Source: Lachnospiraceae bacterium (GTDB lineage Bacteria; Bacillota; Clostridia; Lachnospirales; Lachnospiraceae). From it: a stretch of 64,000 bases of DNA. This document shows positions 8,514 through 16,297 of this stretch, in pieces. The position numbers were made by a program, and so were the translations under genes. The notes beneath the pieces are model-generated. The model made no database searches. It was given only the letters and a program-made list of their open reading frames with translations, and had not been told where the DNA came from. Each line of letters begins with the position of its first letter. Position 1 is the first letter of the stretch. The stretch spans positions 1-64,000 of the forward strand of contig JAFQBM010000024.1 of the NCBI GenBank assembly GCA_017399685.1, given 5' to 3'.

Positions 8514-8648
8514 CTTGAATTATTTGTAAATCATCGAGATTCAAAAAAAGAAAACGGAAAGAAACAAAAGATAGAATCATGCAAATATTCCATTCGTTTT
8601 ATCAATTGGATGGTTTTGCAAGCAGGTCAACGAAATGAGGAGATAGAA

Positions 8649-9500
8649 ATGGAATTATGGTTTAGTGAACATCATACACCGGATGTAAAGCTTAGTCTTA
8701 GAGTAAATAAGCAATTGTATTCGGTGCAAAGTGATTACCAGAGAATTGATGTTTTTGATTCTGTAGAATTTGGTAGGGTGTTATCTTTGGATGGAAATAT
8801 CATGCTTACGGAAAGAGATGAATTTATTTACGATGAAATGATAGTCCATGTACCTATGGCGGTTCATCCTAATGTGAAAAAGGTACTGGTAATTGGTGCC
8901 GGGGATGGTGGAGTGGTACATGAACTCACCAGATATGAGACGATCAAACGAATTGATTTGGTGGAAATGGATGAGGAAGTAATTAAGGCATGTAGAAGTT
9001 ATTTGCCGGAAAATGCCAGCCGTCTGGATGACCGAAGGGTAAACATTTATTTTGAAAATGGATTAAAGTTTATCCGAAAATGCGAAGATGTCTATGATTT
9101 AATTATTGTGGATTCCAATGACCCTTTTGGTCCGGCGGAAGGTTTATTCACAAAGGAGTTTTATGGAAATTGTTATAAGGCTCTAAAAGCGGATGGAATT
9201 TTAGTAAACCAGCAGGGAAGTCCTTTTTATAAAGAAGATGCCAGTGCCATGAAAAGAAGTCATGGAAGAATTGCAAGTACCTTTCCTATCTGCCGTGTTT
9301 ATCAGGCACATATCCCTACTTATGCAGCAGGATACTGGCTGTTCGGCTTTGCCAGTAAAAAATATCATCCTATTGATGATCAGGACAGTGAAAGATGGAA
9401 CAGCCTGAATTTAAGAACAAAATATTATACCACAAGATTACATAAAGGTGCGTTTTATCTTCCTGCGTTTCTGGAAGAGATGTTAAAGGAGGTGGAATAA
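8649..9500 (+). CDS. speE: Spermidine synthase-like aminopropyltransferase
   Basis: A 283-residue SpeE-family enzyme. The start at 8649 follows GAGGAGA. An N-terminal beta domain (about residues 1-55) precedes a Rossmann methyltransferase-like fold with GAGDGGVVHEL (about residue 82) binding the nucleoside. The acidic loop VDSNDPFGPAEGLF (about residue 154) carries the aminopropyl-acceptor aspartates; Asn replaces the usual Thr or Ser. The family transfers an aminopropyl group from decarboxylated S-adenosylmethionine to putrescine (or agmatine). No S-adenosylmethionine decarboxylase gene is in the window, which is unexpected next to carboxynorspermidine genes. The next gene starts immediately after its stop. 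Confidence 0.88.
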   Translation: MELWFSEHHTPDVKLSLRVNKQLYSVQSDYQRIDVFDSVEFGRVLSLDGNIMLTERDEFIYDEMIVHVPMAVHPNVKKVLVIGAGDGGVVHELTRYETIKRIDLVEMDEEVIKACRSYLPENASRLDDRRVNIYFENGLKFIRKCEDVYDLIIVDSNDPFGPAEGLFTKEFYGNCYKALKADGILVNQQGSPFYKEDASAMKRSHGRIASTFPICRVYQAHIPTYAAGYWLFGFASKKYHPIDDQDSERWNSLNLRTKYYTTRLHKGAFYLPAFLEEMLKEVE

Positions 9501-10370
9501 ATGAGAGAAACATTATTACAGAATGTGGAAACTTTTATTGGTTGTGATGCTTCTTTTGAAGAAGCAGAGATTGTACTTTTTGGTGCTCCTTTTGATTCCA
9601 CCACAAGCTTCAGGCCGGGGGCAAGATTTGGTTCTGCTGCCATAAGACATGAAAGTTTTGGTTTGGAAACTTACAGCCCTTATCAGGATAAAGATTTGAC
9701 AGATTATAAGGTTTTCGATAGTGGAGATTTGGAACTTTGTTTTGGAAGTTCGGAACAGGCCTTAAAAGAGATTGAGGAAAGAGCTTCCATAATCATAAAT
9801 CATGGAAAACTTCCGGTTTTAATCGGAGGAGAACATCTGGTAACCCTGGGGTCAGTGAGAGCAGCGGTGAAGGAATGGAAGGATTTACATATCATACATT
9901 TTGATGCACATGCAGATTTAAGAGAAGATTATCTGGGAGCGAAATTAAGCCATGCCTGTGTCATGCGGCGTTGTCATGAACTTTTAGGGGATGGAAGAAT
10001 TCATCAGTTTTGTATCAGAAGCGGTGACAGGGAGGAATTTCGATTCGCCGATCAACATACCGATATGCATAAATTCGATTTTTCCGGGCTTTCGGAATTG
10101 GTAGCAGAATTAAAAGAAAAGAAGGTACCAGTGTATTTTACCATTGATTTGGATTGTCTGGACTCTTCTATCTTCCCTGGCACAGGAACTCCGGAGGCAG
10201 GGGGAGTCAGCTTTAAGGAATTATTAGATGCCATGTTACTAGTAAGTCAGACCAATGTGGTGGCAGCAGATGTGAACGAACTTGCACCAATGCTAGATAC
10301 CACAGGAGTTTCTACTGCAACAGCAGGTAAAGTGTTAAGAGAGTTACTATTAAGTCTTTTGGGAAAGTAG
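9501..10370 (+). CDS. speB: Agmatinase (ureohydrolase family)
   Basis: A 289-residue ureohydrolase, starting directly at the end of speE with AAGGAGGTGG as ribosome binding site. Metal-ligand motifs are present in order: GGEHLVTLG (about 108), HFDAHADLR (about 132) and TIDLDCLDSS (about 213), followed by GTGTPEAGG. The first motif has Glu where many agmatinases have Asp; the ligand His is kept. It should hydrolyse agmatine to putrescine and urea with two Mn2+ ions in the cytosol. In a carboxyaminopropylagmatine or aminopropylagmatine route it could instead act on the N-substituted agmatine. Context supports polyamine use over arginase. Confidence 0.9.
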   Translation: MRETLLQNVETFIGCDASFEEAEIVLFGAPFDSTTSFRPGARFGSAAIRHESFGLETYSPYQDKDLTDYKVFDSGDLELCFGSSEQALKEIEERASIIINHGKLPVLIGGEHLVTLGSVRAAVKEWKDLHIIHFDAHADLREDYLGAKLSHACVMRRCHELLGDGRIHQFCIRSGDREEFRFADQHTDMHKFDFSGLSELVAELKEKKVPVYFTIDLDCLDSSIFPGTGTPEAGGVSFKELLDAMLLVSQTNVVAADVNELAPMLDTTGVSTATAGKVLRELLLSLLGK

Positions 10371-10391
10371 AGAAAGAGAGGAAATTGAAAC

Positions 10392-11651
10392 ATGAGTAGA
10401 GTTTTAATTATAGGTTGTGGAGGAGTGGCGTCTGTTGCCATTCAGAAATGTTGTCAGGTAAGTGAGGTCTTTACAGAAATTTGTATTGCAAGCCGTACCA
10501 AATCAAAATGCGATGAATTAGCAAAGAAACTGGAAGGAAAAACCAGTACGAAAATTACCACTGCCCAGGTGGATGCAGATGATGTAAATCAGCTGGTTGA
10601 ATTAATTAAGGGGTATCAGCCGGAACTGGTGATGAATATTGCCCTTCCATATCAGGATTTAACCATTATGGATGCCTGTCTGATTTGCCGAGTAAATTAT
10701 ATGGACACTGCCAATTATGAACCGGAAGATATCAATGAGCCTGAGTGGAGAGAAATCTATGAAAAACGTTGCAAAGAAGAAGGATTTTCTGCTTATTTTG
10801 ATTATAGCTGGCAATGGGCATACAAAGAGAAATTTGAAAAAGCAGGGCTTACGGCACTTCTTGGCTCTGGATTTGACCCGGGAGTAACTCAGGCTTACTG
10901 TGCATATGCCTTAAAGCATCATTTTGATACCATTGATACCATTGACATTCTGGATTGTAATGGTGGGGATCATGGCTATCCTTTTGCTACCAATTTTAAT
11001 CCGGAAATTAATTTAAGAGAGGTTTCTGCACCGGGAAGTTATTGGGAAAATGGAAGATGGGTCGAGATTCCGGCAATGAGCATTCATAGAGAATATGATT
11101 TCCAAGAAGTAGGAAAAAAGGATATGTATTTATTGCACCATGAGGAAATCGAATCTTTGGCAAAGAACATACCGGATGTTAAGAGAATTCGTTTCTTTAT
11201 GACCTTTGGACAAAGCTATCTTACTCATATGAAATGCCTTGAAAATGTAGGAATGCTTTCTACGGAACCAGTGCTTTATGAAGGAAAGGAAATCGTTCCA
11301 ATTCAGTTTTTAAAAGAATTACTTCCAGACCCTGCTACCTTGGGACCACGTACCAAGGGAAAGACAAACATTGGTTGTATTTTCACCGGAAAGAAGGATG
11401 GACAGGATAAGACCTATTATATTTATAATGTTTGTGACCATGAAGAATGTTACAAGGAAGTAGGTTCTCAGGCTATTTCTTATACTACCGGTGTTCCTGC
11501 AATGTGTGGTGCATTGATGCTGCTTACGAAAAAGTGGGAGAAAAAGGGAGTATTCACAGTGGAAGAATTTGATCCGGATCCATATCTTGAGGCACTTGCA
11601 AAGTATGGACTTCCACATAAAGAAAGCCATACTCCAGTATTAGTGGATTAG
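10392..11651 (+). CDS. Carboxynorspermidine/carboxyspermidine dehydrogenase
   Basis: A 419-residue saccharopine dehydrogenase-fold protein. The N-terminal Rossmann motif is IIGCGGVASVA (about residues 6-16). Internal signature segments include GSGFDPGVTQAYCAYA and the conserved C-terminal TGVPAMCGALML. In polyamine pathways this family reductively condenses aspartate semialdehyde with a diamine (putrescine, diaminopropane or agmatine) using NADPH. The partner decarboxylase follows after the repeat element. Start 10392 has GAGAGG upstream. True saccharopine dehydrogenase is unlikely given the operon. Confidence 0.88.
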   Translation: MSRVLIIGCGGVASVAIQKCCQVSEVFTEICIASRTKSKCDELAKKLEGKTSTKITTAQVDADDVNQLVELIKGYQPELVMNIALPYQDLTIMDACLICRVNYMDTANYEPEDINEPEWREIYEKRCKEEGFSAYFDYSWQWAYKEKFEKAGLTALLGSGFDPGVTQAYCAYALKHHFDTIDTIDILDCNGGDHGYPFATNFNPEINLREVSAPGSYWENGRWVEIPAMSIHREYDFQEVGKKDMYLLHHEEIESLAKNIPDVKRIRFFMTFGQSYLTHMKCLENVGMLSTEPVLYEGKEIVPIQFLKELLPDPATLGPRTKGKTNIGCIFTGKKDGQDKTYYIYNVCDHEECYKEVGSQAISYTTGVPAMCGALMLLTKKWEKKGVFTVEEFDPDPYLEALAKYGLPHKESHTPVLVD

Positions 11652-11694
11652 AATTGCTACGCATTTTGTGATTTTGCAATTCTTAAATAGGCGT

Positions 11695-11890
11695 TTGCGA
11701 AACTATAATATTTTATTTGAAAGTGATTCAAAGGAAACAAAACACCGCAGGCACGCTTTCGCTGCGTTCGGCTCGTAGCGGTACTAAATTCGCGACAAGT
11801 CGCTCATTAAGTACCGACGGCCGCCCAAGCACCTGCTTATGTATTCGTTTCTTTTGAATCACTTAATATAAGTTTTGAGTAGTTTCGCAA
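11695..11890. repeat. 196-bp inverted-repeat element inside the polyamine operon
   Basis: The ends are perfect inverted repeats (TTGCGAAACTA at 11695-11705, TAGTTTCGCAA at 11880-11890). Inner arms of 18 bases (11721-11738 and 11847-11864) match at 17. The centre is markedly GC-richer than its surroundings and holds a further near-palindrome between GCGGTACT and AGTACCG. It has no coding capacity or T run. The shape suggests a MITE- or REP-like dispersed element inserted between the dehydrogenase and decarboxylase genes. Confidence 0.75.
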
Positions 11891-11929
11891 TTACCTAAAT
11901 TCTTAAAATATAAAAGGTGGACGATAGAA

Positions 11930-13153
11930 ATGAATCAGAAGAAAGAAAAAGATGAAAGACCTCCTTTTATGGGGCTTAGTCAGTATGATGTGAGAGGATT
12001 ATTTGAAAACATAAACACTCCGGCATATGTCATTGACGAAGCCATGCTGCATAAAAACGGAAGGATTTTAAAGGGGATTCAGGAAAGAACAGGATGCAAG
12101 ATTTTGCTGGCACAAAAAGCATTTTCTAATTATGATGTTTATGGTATGTTAGGCAAGTATCTTGCAGGAACGGAAGCCAGTGGGTTATATGAAGCAAGAC
12201 TTGGAGCGGAGGAAATGCCGGAGGGGGAAGTCCATGTTTTTTGCGGTGCATATAGAGAAGATGAGTTTGTAGAATTGTTAAAGTATGCAGACCATATTGT
12301 CTTTAATTCTCCAGCCCAGTTAAAGAAATTTGGGCAGCGGGCAAAAGAAGCAGGAAAAAGTGTGGGAATCCGGATTAACCCGGAACATTCCACAGGCGGG
12401 GAGCATGAGATTTATGACCCTTGTGCCAAAGGAAGCCGTCTTGGAACAACCAAAGAACAATGGGAAAAGTACATAACTCCGGAACTTATCGGGCTTTTGG
12501 ATGGAATACATTTTCATACCTTATGTGAGCAGGATTCCGATGCTTTAGAGGAGACTCTTACAGCAGTGGAGGAGAAGTTTGGAACCTATCTAAAACAAAT
12601 GAAATGGGTAAATTTTGGAGGGGGACATCATATTACAAGACCTGGCTATGGAATCGAACGGCTGGAACAATGTATTAGTAAGATACAAAAGCGGTATCAG
12701 GTGGAGGTTTATTTGGAGCCGGGAGAAGCTGTAGCATTAAATGCCGGATATCTGGTAACGGAAATACTGGATGTAGTAGAAAATGGTGAAACTACAAATC
12801 TCATTATAGATGCCTCCGCTGCCTGCCATATGCCGGATGTAATTGAAATGCCTTATTTACCACCACTTTACGGTACGAAGGAAGAGGGGGAAGGAAAAGA
12901 ATATCGTATCGGAGGGCCTACCTGTCTTGCTGGGGATATTGTAGGAGATTATTGTCTGGGAGAATCTTTAGTCCCAGGTGACCGTCTCATTTTCGGAGAT
13001 ATGGCAATCTATACCATGTGTAAAAATAATACATTTAATGGTATGCCGCTACCTTCCATTTGTCTTTTAAAGGAAAATGGAGACATAGAGGAATTGGTTT
13101 GTTTTCAGTATGAGGAGTTTAAAAGAAGGCTTGGAACAAAAAGAAAGATATGA
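11930..13153 (+). CDS. nspC: Carboxynorspermidine/carboxyspermidine decarboxylase
   Basis: A 407-residue fold-III PLP decarboxylase (alanine racemase fold). The PLP lysine is in LLAQKAFSNYDVY (about residue 63), the phosphate-binding glycines in FGGGHHITRPGYG (about 230), and the substrate-site Cys/Asp in GPTCLAGDIVGDY (about 330). It removes the carboxyl group from carboxynorspermidine or carboxyspermidine, the last step of the aspartate-semialdehyde route to (nor)spermidine. AAGGTGG precedes the start. It ends with a clear terminator, closing the operon. Diaminopimelate decarboxylase is excluded by motif pattern and the neighbour. Confidence 0.9.
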   Translation: MNQKKEKDERPPFMGLSQYDVRGLFENINTPAYVIDEAMLHKNGRILKGIQERTGCKILLAQKAFSNYDVYGMLGKYLAGTEASGLYEARLGAEEMPEGEVHVFCGAYREDEFVELLKYADHIVFNSPAQLKKFGQRAKEAGKSVGIRINPEHSTGGEHEIYDPCAKGSRLGTTKEQWEKYITPELIGLLDGIHFHTLCEQDSDALEETLTAVEEKFGTYLKQMKWVNFGGGHHITRPGYGIERLEQCISKIQKRYQVEVYLEPGEAVALNAGYLVTEILDVVENGETTNLIIDASAACHMPDVIEMPYLPPLYGTKEEGEGKEYRIGGPTCLAGDIVGDYCLGESLVPGDRLIFGDMAIYTMCKNNTFNGMPLPSICLLKENGDIEELVCFQYEEFKRRLGTKRKI

Positions 13154-13184
13154 TATGATGGGATTGATAGGTTTCCCATTGGAG

Positions 13185-13216
13185 CAGGTGACGTGAAATT
13201 ATGTCACCTGTTTTTG
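13185..13216 (+). terminator. Terminator of the polyamine operon
   Basis: CAGGTGAC and GTCACCTG arms with a ten-base loop, then TTTTTG. Confidence 0.88.
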
Positions 13217-13333
13217 TTAGGTAGGATGAAAAAGGTATGGGGAAATAACAAGCATGTAAGAAAAAATGAACTAAAAGAAAAGGTTCAACGGAACCTTGGA
13301 AATTGTTAATATTTAAAGTAGGAGGTCTTCTAA

Positions 13334-13861
13334 GTGGAAGTTTGGGATTTATATCAGGAAGAACGAATAAAGACAGAGCAAACCATGATTCGGGGAGAAG
13401 CACAACCAGAAGGAGTTTTTAGGCAGGTGGTTCATGTCTGCATTTTTAATGAAAAAGGAGAAATGTTAATCCAGCAGAGACAGCCTTTTAAGAAAGGATG
13501 GTCAAATATGTGGGATGTGACGGTTGGTGGAAGTGCTGTTTCCGGGGATACCAGTAGGTCTGCAGCAGAACGAGAAGTATTAGAAGAGATAGGACATCAG
13601 ATATCTCTAGAAAACGTCCGCCCGGCACTTACCATTAATTTTCCTGGTGGATTTGATGATTATTATCTGGTTCAGGAAGAGATTGATATTAATACATTGA
13701 AATTACAGGAAGAAGAAGTACAGGCAGTGAAATGGGCATCTTTAAATGAGATTTTAGATAAGATAGAGGAAGGAATGTTTATTCCTTATCATAAATCATT
13801 TATAGAGTTGATGTTTTTTATGCGAAATCATAGAGGAACCCATACAAGACACGAAAGATAG
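13334..13861 (+). CDS. Nudix hydrolase, IPP-isomerase-like subgroup
   Basis: A 175-residue cytosolic protein. The N-terminus (MEVWDLYQEER) and the segment RQVVHVCIFNEKGEMLIQQR are typical of the YfcD/IPP-isomerase-like Nudix group. The Nudix box runs about residues 65-88 (GSAVSGDTSRSAAEREVLEEIG); Asp replaces the first Glu of Gx5Ex7REUxEExGU. The second part REVLEEIG is intact, so metal binding is probably kept. Substrate unknown. GTG at 13334 is used because TAGGAGG lies nine bases upstream. It stands alone after a terminator. Confidence 0.88.
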   Translation: MEVWDLYQEERIKTEQTMIRGEAQPEGVFRQVVHVCIFNEKGEMLIQQRQPFKKGWSNMWDVTVGGSAVSGDTSRSAAEREVLEEIGHQISLENVRPALTINFPGGFDDYYLVQEEIDINTLKLQEEEVQAVKWASLNEILDKIEEGMFIPYHKSFIELMFFMRNHRGTHTRHER

Positions 13862-13937
13862 AGTGTTAATTGGATGTTGTTCCAGCTATATGAGGTTGGA
13901 GCAACAGTTTGCTTTTTGTGTATTATGGATTTTTCTG

Positions 13938-13966
13938 TTGAAATATATGAAAGAGTGTGGTAGACT
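13938..13966 (+). promoter_or_regulatory. Promoter of the holin-like toxin mRNA
   Basis: TTGAAA (13938-13943), 17 bases, TAGACT (13961-13966). It gives a leader of about 80 nt before the toxin start. Confidence 0.6.
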
Positions 13967-13972
13967 TGTCAT

Positions 13973-14053
13973 AAGGGTACCCATGACAGGGTGGACAGCC
14001 TCCCGGCTTGGTAAGACGGTTAACCGGAATACATAAGAAGGGAGGTGACGTGT
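13973..14053 (+). promoter_or_regulatory. Toxin mRNA leader that can hide its ribosome binding site
   Basis: CCTCCC (13999-14004) is complementary to the toxin Shine-Dalgarno GGGAGG (14040-14045); between them lie CCCGGC and GGTTAACCGG, which can fold further. GGGTACCC also sits at the 5' end. Sequestration of the start region is a known property of type I toxin mRNAs. Confidence 0.6.
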
Positions 14054-14170
14054 ATGACAGACTATGAAATCATATCGATTTTTATGGGGATATTATCATT
14101 GATGATATCGTCTAGTAGTTTGGTTGTTGCGTTGCTTGCCTTTCTCGATAAGAGAAACAAGCGAAAATAA
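14054..14170 (+). CDS. Type I toxin, putative holin-like membrane peptide
   Basis: A 38-residue peptide: a short N-terminus MTDYEIISIFMGI, one hydrophobic helix (about residues 8-31) and a basic tail ending DKRNKRK. Size, single membrane span and the charged C-terminus match the putative holin-like toxin/TxpA type. It has a very strong ribosome binding site (GGGAGGTG, 14040-14047), which the leader can pair with. An antisense RNA is predicted on the opposite strand over its 3' end, completing a type I toxin-antitoxin arrangement. The peptide would act by inserting into the membrane when the antisense RNA is lost. Family assignment is from pattern only. Confidence 0.8.
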   Translation: MTDYEIISIFMGILSLMISSSSLVVALLAFLDKRNKRK

Positions 14171-14171
14171 A

Positions 14172-14261
14172 AATGCCTATCCTGTCACGCACACAGGATA
14201 GGCGACATCCGTAAGGATAAAACCTAGCTTGGGAGCATCCACTTTGGAGTGGGTACTCTTT
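14172..14261 (-). ncRNA. Antisense RNA antitoxin of the holin-like toxin
   Basis: On the minus strand a TTGAAA-17-TATATT promoter (14296 to 14268) would start an RNA near 14261. It runs toward the toxin gene and ends at hairpin GCCTATCCTGT/ACAGGATAGGC (14175-14203) followed on that strand by ATTTTTATTTT. About 90 nt would overlap the toxin mRNA 3' end. Confidence 0.65.
14175..14203. terminator. Bidirectional hairpin shared by toxin mRNA and antitoxin RNA
   Basis: Perfect 11-bp stem GCCTATCCTGT/ACAGGATAGGC. T-rich sequence follows on the minus strand; the plus-strand side lacks a T run, so it mainly ends the antitoxin and caps the toxin mRNA. Confidence 0.75.
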
Positions 14262-14267
14262 ACTTGT

Positions 14268-14296
14268 AATATAGCATAAAAACTAAATGATTTCAA
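14268..14296 (-). promoter_or_regulatory. Promoter of the antitoxin RNA
   Basis: Minus strand: TTGAAA (14296-14291), 17 bases, TATATT (14273-14268). Confidence 0.65.
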
Positions 14297-14515
14297 GTGC
14301 TTTTTGATGGCTGACAGTGTAAATTTGTTTTCAGCCATATTATGAATGGCAACAAGTGTTACATCACAGCGAAAAGCAAGGGTTGGTTCGTAAAGGAGGA
14401 TTGCTTTATGAGAAGGTATGTTATGGTTGCATAGCACTGGCTATTGCAATGAAAAGGAAGAAATATTGTTATAGCCATTGCTAATCCTAAGAAAATTTTA
14501 TTTTAGGAGGCAAAT

Positions 14516-14785
14516 ATGGGCTATGTAAAAGCAGAAGAAATTCTGCCTATGGAAATAATAGAATTAATACAACAGTATGTGGATGGACAGAATATTTATA
14601 TTCCGAGAAAAGAGGAACACCGAAAAGAATGGGGTGCCAATACCAAGATGAAACAGGAATTGTTAGTCCGGAATCAGGAAATTTATCAGAAGTTTTTGGC
14701 TGGAATGAAGATTGGAGATTTGGCATGTAAATATTATCTGTCAGAAAAAAGCATACAACGAATTATAAGAAAAATGAAAGTGTAG
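14516..14785 (+). CDS. Small HTH protein, CD3324 family
   Basis: An 89-residue protein starting with MGYVKAEEILPMEIIELIQQ, a motif shared by the CD3324-type proteins of Clostridia. The middle carries a basic stretch (PRKEEHRKEWG), and the C-terminus is a helix-turn-helix (KIGDLACKYYLSEKSIQRII, about residues 62-84). It is probably a DNA-binding regulator, cytosolic, of unknown target. TTAGGAGG lies just upstream. The gene is monocistronic with a weak terminator after it. Confidence 0.75.
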   Translation: MGYVKAEEILPMEIIELIQQYVDGQNIYIPRKEEHRKEWGANTKMKQELLVRNQEIYQKFLAGMKIGDLACKYYLSEKSIQRIIRKMKV

Positions 14786-14795
14786 AAAAGTAAGG

Positions 14796-14828
14796 GGTTT
14801 ATCATTTAGGTGGTAAATCTCTTTTTAT
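14796..14828 (+). terminator. Weak terminator after the CD3324-family gene
   Basis: GGTTTATC/GGTAAATC stem with two G-U pairs, then TCTTTTTAT. Confidence 0.45.
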
Positions 14829-14891
14829 ATGCTTTTCTATTAGCCCAAAATGAAAAAAATTGATTTTGGCAAATAGAATTGTTTGTTGTAG

Positions 14892-15110
14892 CTATAACAT
14901 CTGGTCTTTATCAGATGGAATATATTGAGCAATATCTTGTAATTGACAATCAAGAATACGACATAAATCATTTAGTGTTGTGGTATTCATTGGCTTATTT
15001 TTGCGTAGTTTATCAATAATTGCACTGGATATGTGATGTTTATTGATGAGTGAATATGTTGTTTCGGATGAATTCTTTAATGTTTCCCAAAAGGGACTGT
15101 AATCTATCAT
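14892..15110 (-). CDS. XRE-type HTH regulator (YozG-like)
   Basis: A 72-residue Cro/CI-like DNA-binding protein on the minus strand, starting MIDYSPFWETLKNS. The helix-turn-helix spans about residues 10-60 (TTYSLINKHHISSAIIDKLR, then MNTTTLNDLCRILDCQ), the pattern of minimal repressors of the YozG type. TAGGAGAT precedes the start, though at a long spacing; an upstream ATG at 15149 lacks a binding site. It is divergent from the cell-wall-repeat gene at 15225, and the shared gap holds a perfect palindrome over the promoter of that gene, so it may repress it. That is inference from position. Confidence 0.8.
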   Translation of the reverse strand: MIDYSPFWETLKNSSETTYSLINKHHISSAIIDKLRKNKPMNTTTLNDLCRILDCQLQDIAQYIPSDKDQML

Positions 15111-15166
15111 TTTATTTTTATATCTCCTAATAAAATATAGGATAATCATAAAATATGGTCTTATAC

Positions 15167-15195
15167 TTGACTATAGTCAGAAAAGTGACTATAAT
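15167..15195 (+). promoter_or_regulatory. Promoter with palindromic operator before the cell-wall-repeat gene
   Basis: TTGACT (15167-15172), 17 bases, TATAAT (15190-15195). The perfect 12-bp palindrome TGACTATAGTCA (15168-15179) covers the -35, and its half TGACTATA recurs at 15186-15193 over the -10. Confidence 0.75.
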
Positions 15196-15224
15196 AAAAG
15201 AAAAATTAAAAGGAGTGATTGAAG

Positions 15225-16283
15225 ATGATTAAAATGTTAAGAAAAACCAAAAAAGTGTTGGCAGCCGTTTTAACAGCCGGTATGCTTGTTGCTGCAGTTT
15301 CTGCTCCTGTAGTAGCTGCAACGGAAGGATGGAAAAAGAATTCCATAGGATGGTGGTATCAAAATGTGGATGGCTCTTTCCCTGCCAATCAGTGGAAGAA
15401 GATAAATGGTGCATGGTACTATTTTAATGTGAAGGGTTATATGCTAGAGAATGAATGGACTAAAGATATGTCAGGAAAATGGTATTATCTGGGTGCCAAT
15501 GGGACTATGAAAACCAATACATGGGTACAAGACAAAGCTGGAAAATGGTACTATCTGGGAACAGATGGTGTTATGAAAACCAATGCATGGGTACAAGACA
15601 AATCCGGAAAGTGGTATTATGTGGGAACAGATGGTGTTATGAAAACAAGTACATGGGTACAAGACAAAGCTGGAAAGTGGTATTATCTGGGAACAGACGG
15701 TGCCATGAAAATCAATGAGTGGATTGAAGAAGAGTCAGGAAAAAGATATTATGTGGGTGCCGATGGGACTATGATAACGGATAACAATGACAATGGTGAC
15801 GACGATAATGTTTCTTCTGTTAACAATGCAACGATTGGTGATCTTAAATATACTGTAGATGAATCATGGACATTGAACAGCAATGCAAGTAATAGTAATT
15901 TTACAATTTACGGGATTTCTTCTGATGATGGAAATGCTAATAATTATTTTGGAGCTACTGTTTCTGAGAGTGGTGAAGAACTTTCTGAAGAAGATATAGT
16001 GTCTTATAGAGATGTGCTTATCCAAGAGTTTGAAAATATGAATGCTGTTATAGTGTCGGAAACTACTATTGATACAGTTTGTGGTACTGCATTATCCGTT
16101 ACGTTTGACATTACTAATAGTACACCTAATAATGAAGGATTATCAGATTATACAAGATACACTAAGCAAGTGTATCTTGTTAATGGAACGAAACTTTATT
16201 CTTTCCAAATCTACTGCTCTGGTGATGATTTTTCTACTTTAGAACCAGAATTTGATGCAGTTATTTCAAACATTTCAAAGTAA
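15225..16283 (+). CDS. Secreted cell-wall-binding repeat protein with C-terminal PsbP-like domain (copy 1)
   Basis: A 352-residue secreted protein. ATG 15225 follows AGGAG at nine bases; a TTG two codons earlier is less likely. A signal peptide ends near APVVAATEG (about residue 33). About seven choline-binding-type repeats (GKWYYLGTDGVMKTNAWVQD) cover residues 35-185; three adjacent units are almost identical 66-bp DNA repeats at 15521-15718. After an Asn/Asp-rich linker, the C-terminal ~150 residues start GDLKYTVDESWTLN and end FDAVISNISK; this looks like a PsbP/DUF1795-type fold. The protein should bind cell-wall polymers; the C-domain role is unknown. A paralogue lies at 22522. Confidence 0.88.
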   Translation: MIKMLRKTKKVLAAVLTAGMLVAAVSAPVVAATEGWKKNSIGWWYQNVDGSFPANQWKKINGAWYYFNVKGYMLENEWTKDMSGKWYYLGANGTMKTNTWVQDKAGKWYYLGTDGVMKTNAWVQDKSGKWYYVGTDGVMKTSTWVQDKAGKWYYLGTDGAMKINEWIEEESGKRYYVGADGTMITDNNDNGDDDNVSSVNNATIGDLKYTVDESWTLNSNASNSNFTIYGISSDDGNANNYFGATVSESGEELSEEDIVSYRDVLIQEFENMNAVIVSETTIDTVCGTALSVTFDITNSTPNNEGLSDYTRYTKQVYLVNGTKLYSFQIYCSGDDFSTLEPEFDAVISNISK

Positions 16284-16297
16284 TTCAATATATTTAT

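Noticed and set aside
11652-11929. Terminator between the two carboxynorspermidine genes
   Set aside because: The inverted repeat there has no T run on either side and is far longer than a terminator.
14177-14437. Minus-strand frame of 86 codons near the toxin
   Set aside because: It covers the predicted antitoxin RNA and promoter and has no ribosome binding site or protein character.
15471-15718. Long repetitive frames on both strands inside the cell-wall-repeat gene
   Set aside because: They are shadows of the 66-bp coding repeats in other frames.
15519-15718. CRISPR-like array
   Set aside because: The 66-bp units are contiguous coding repeats without spacers.
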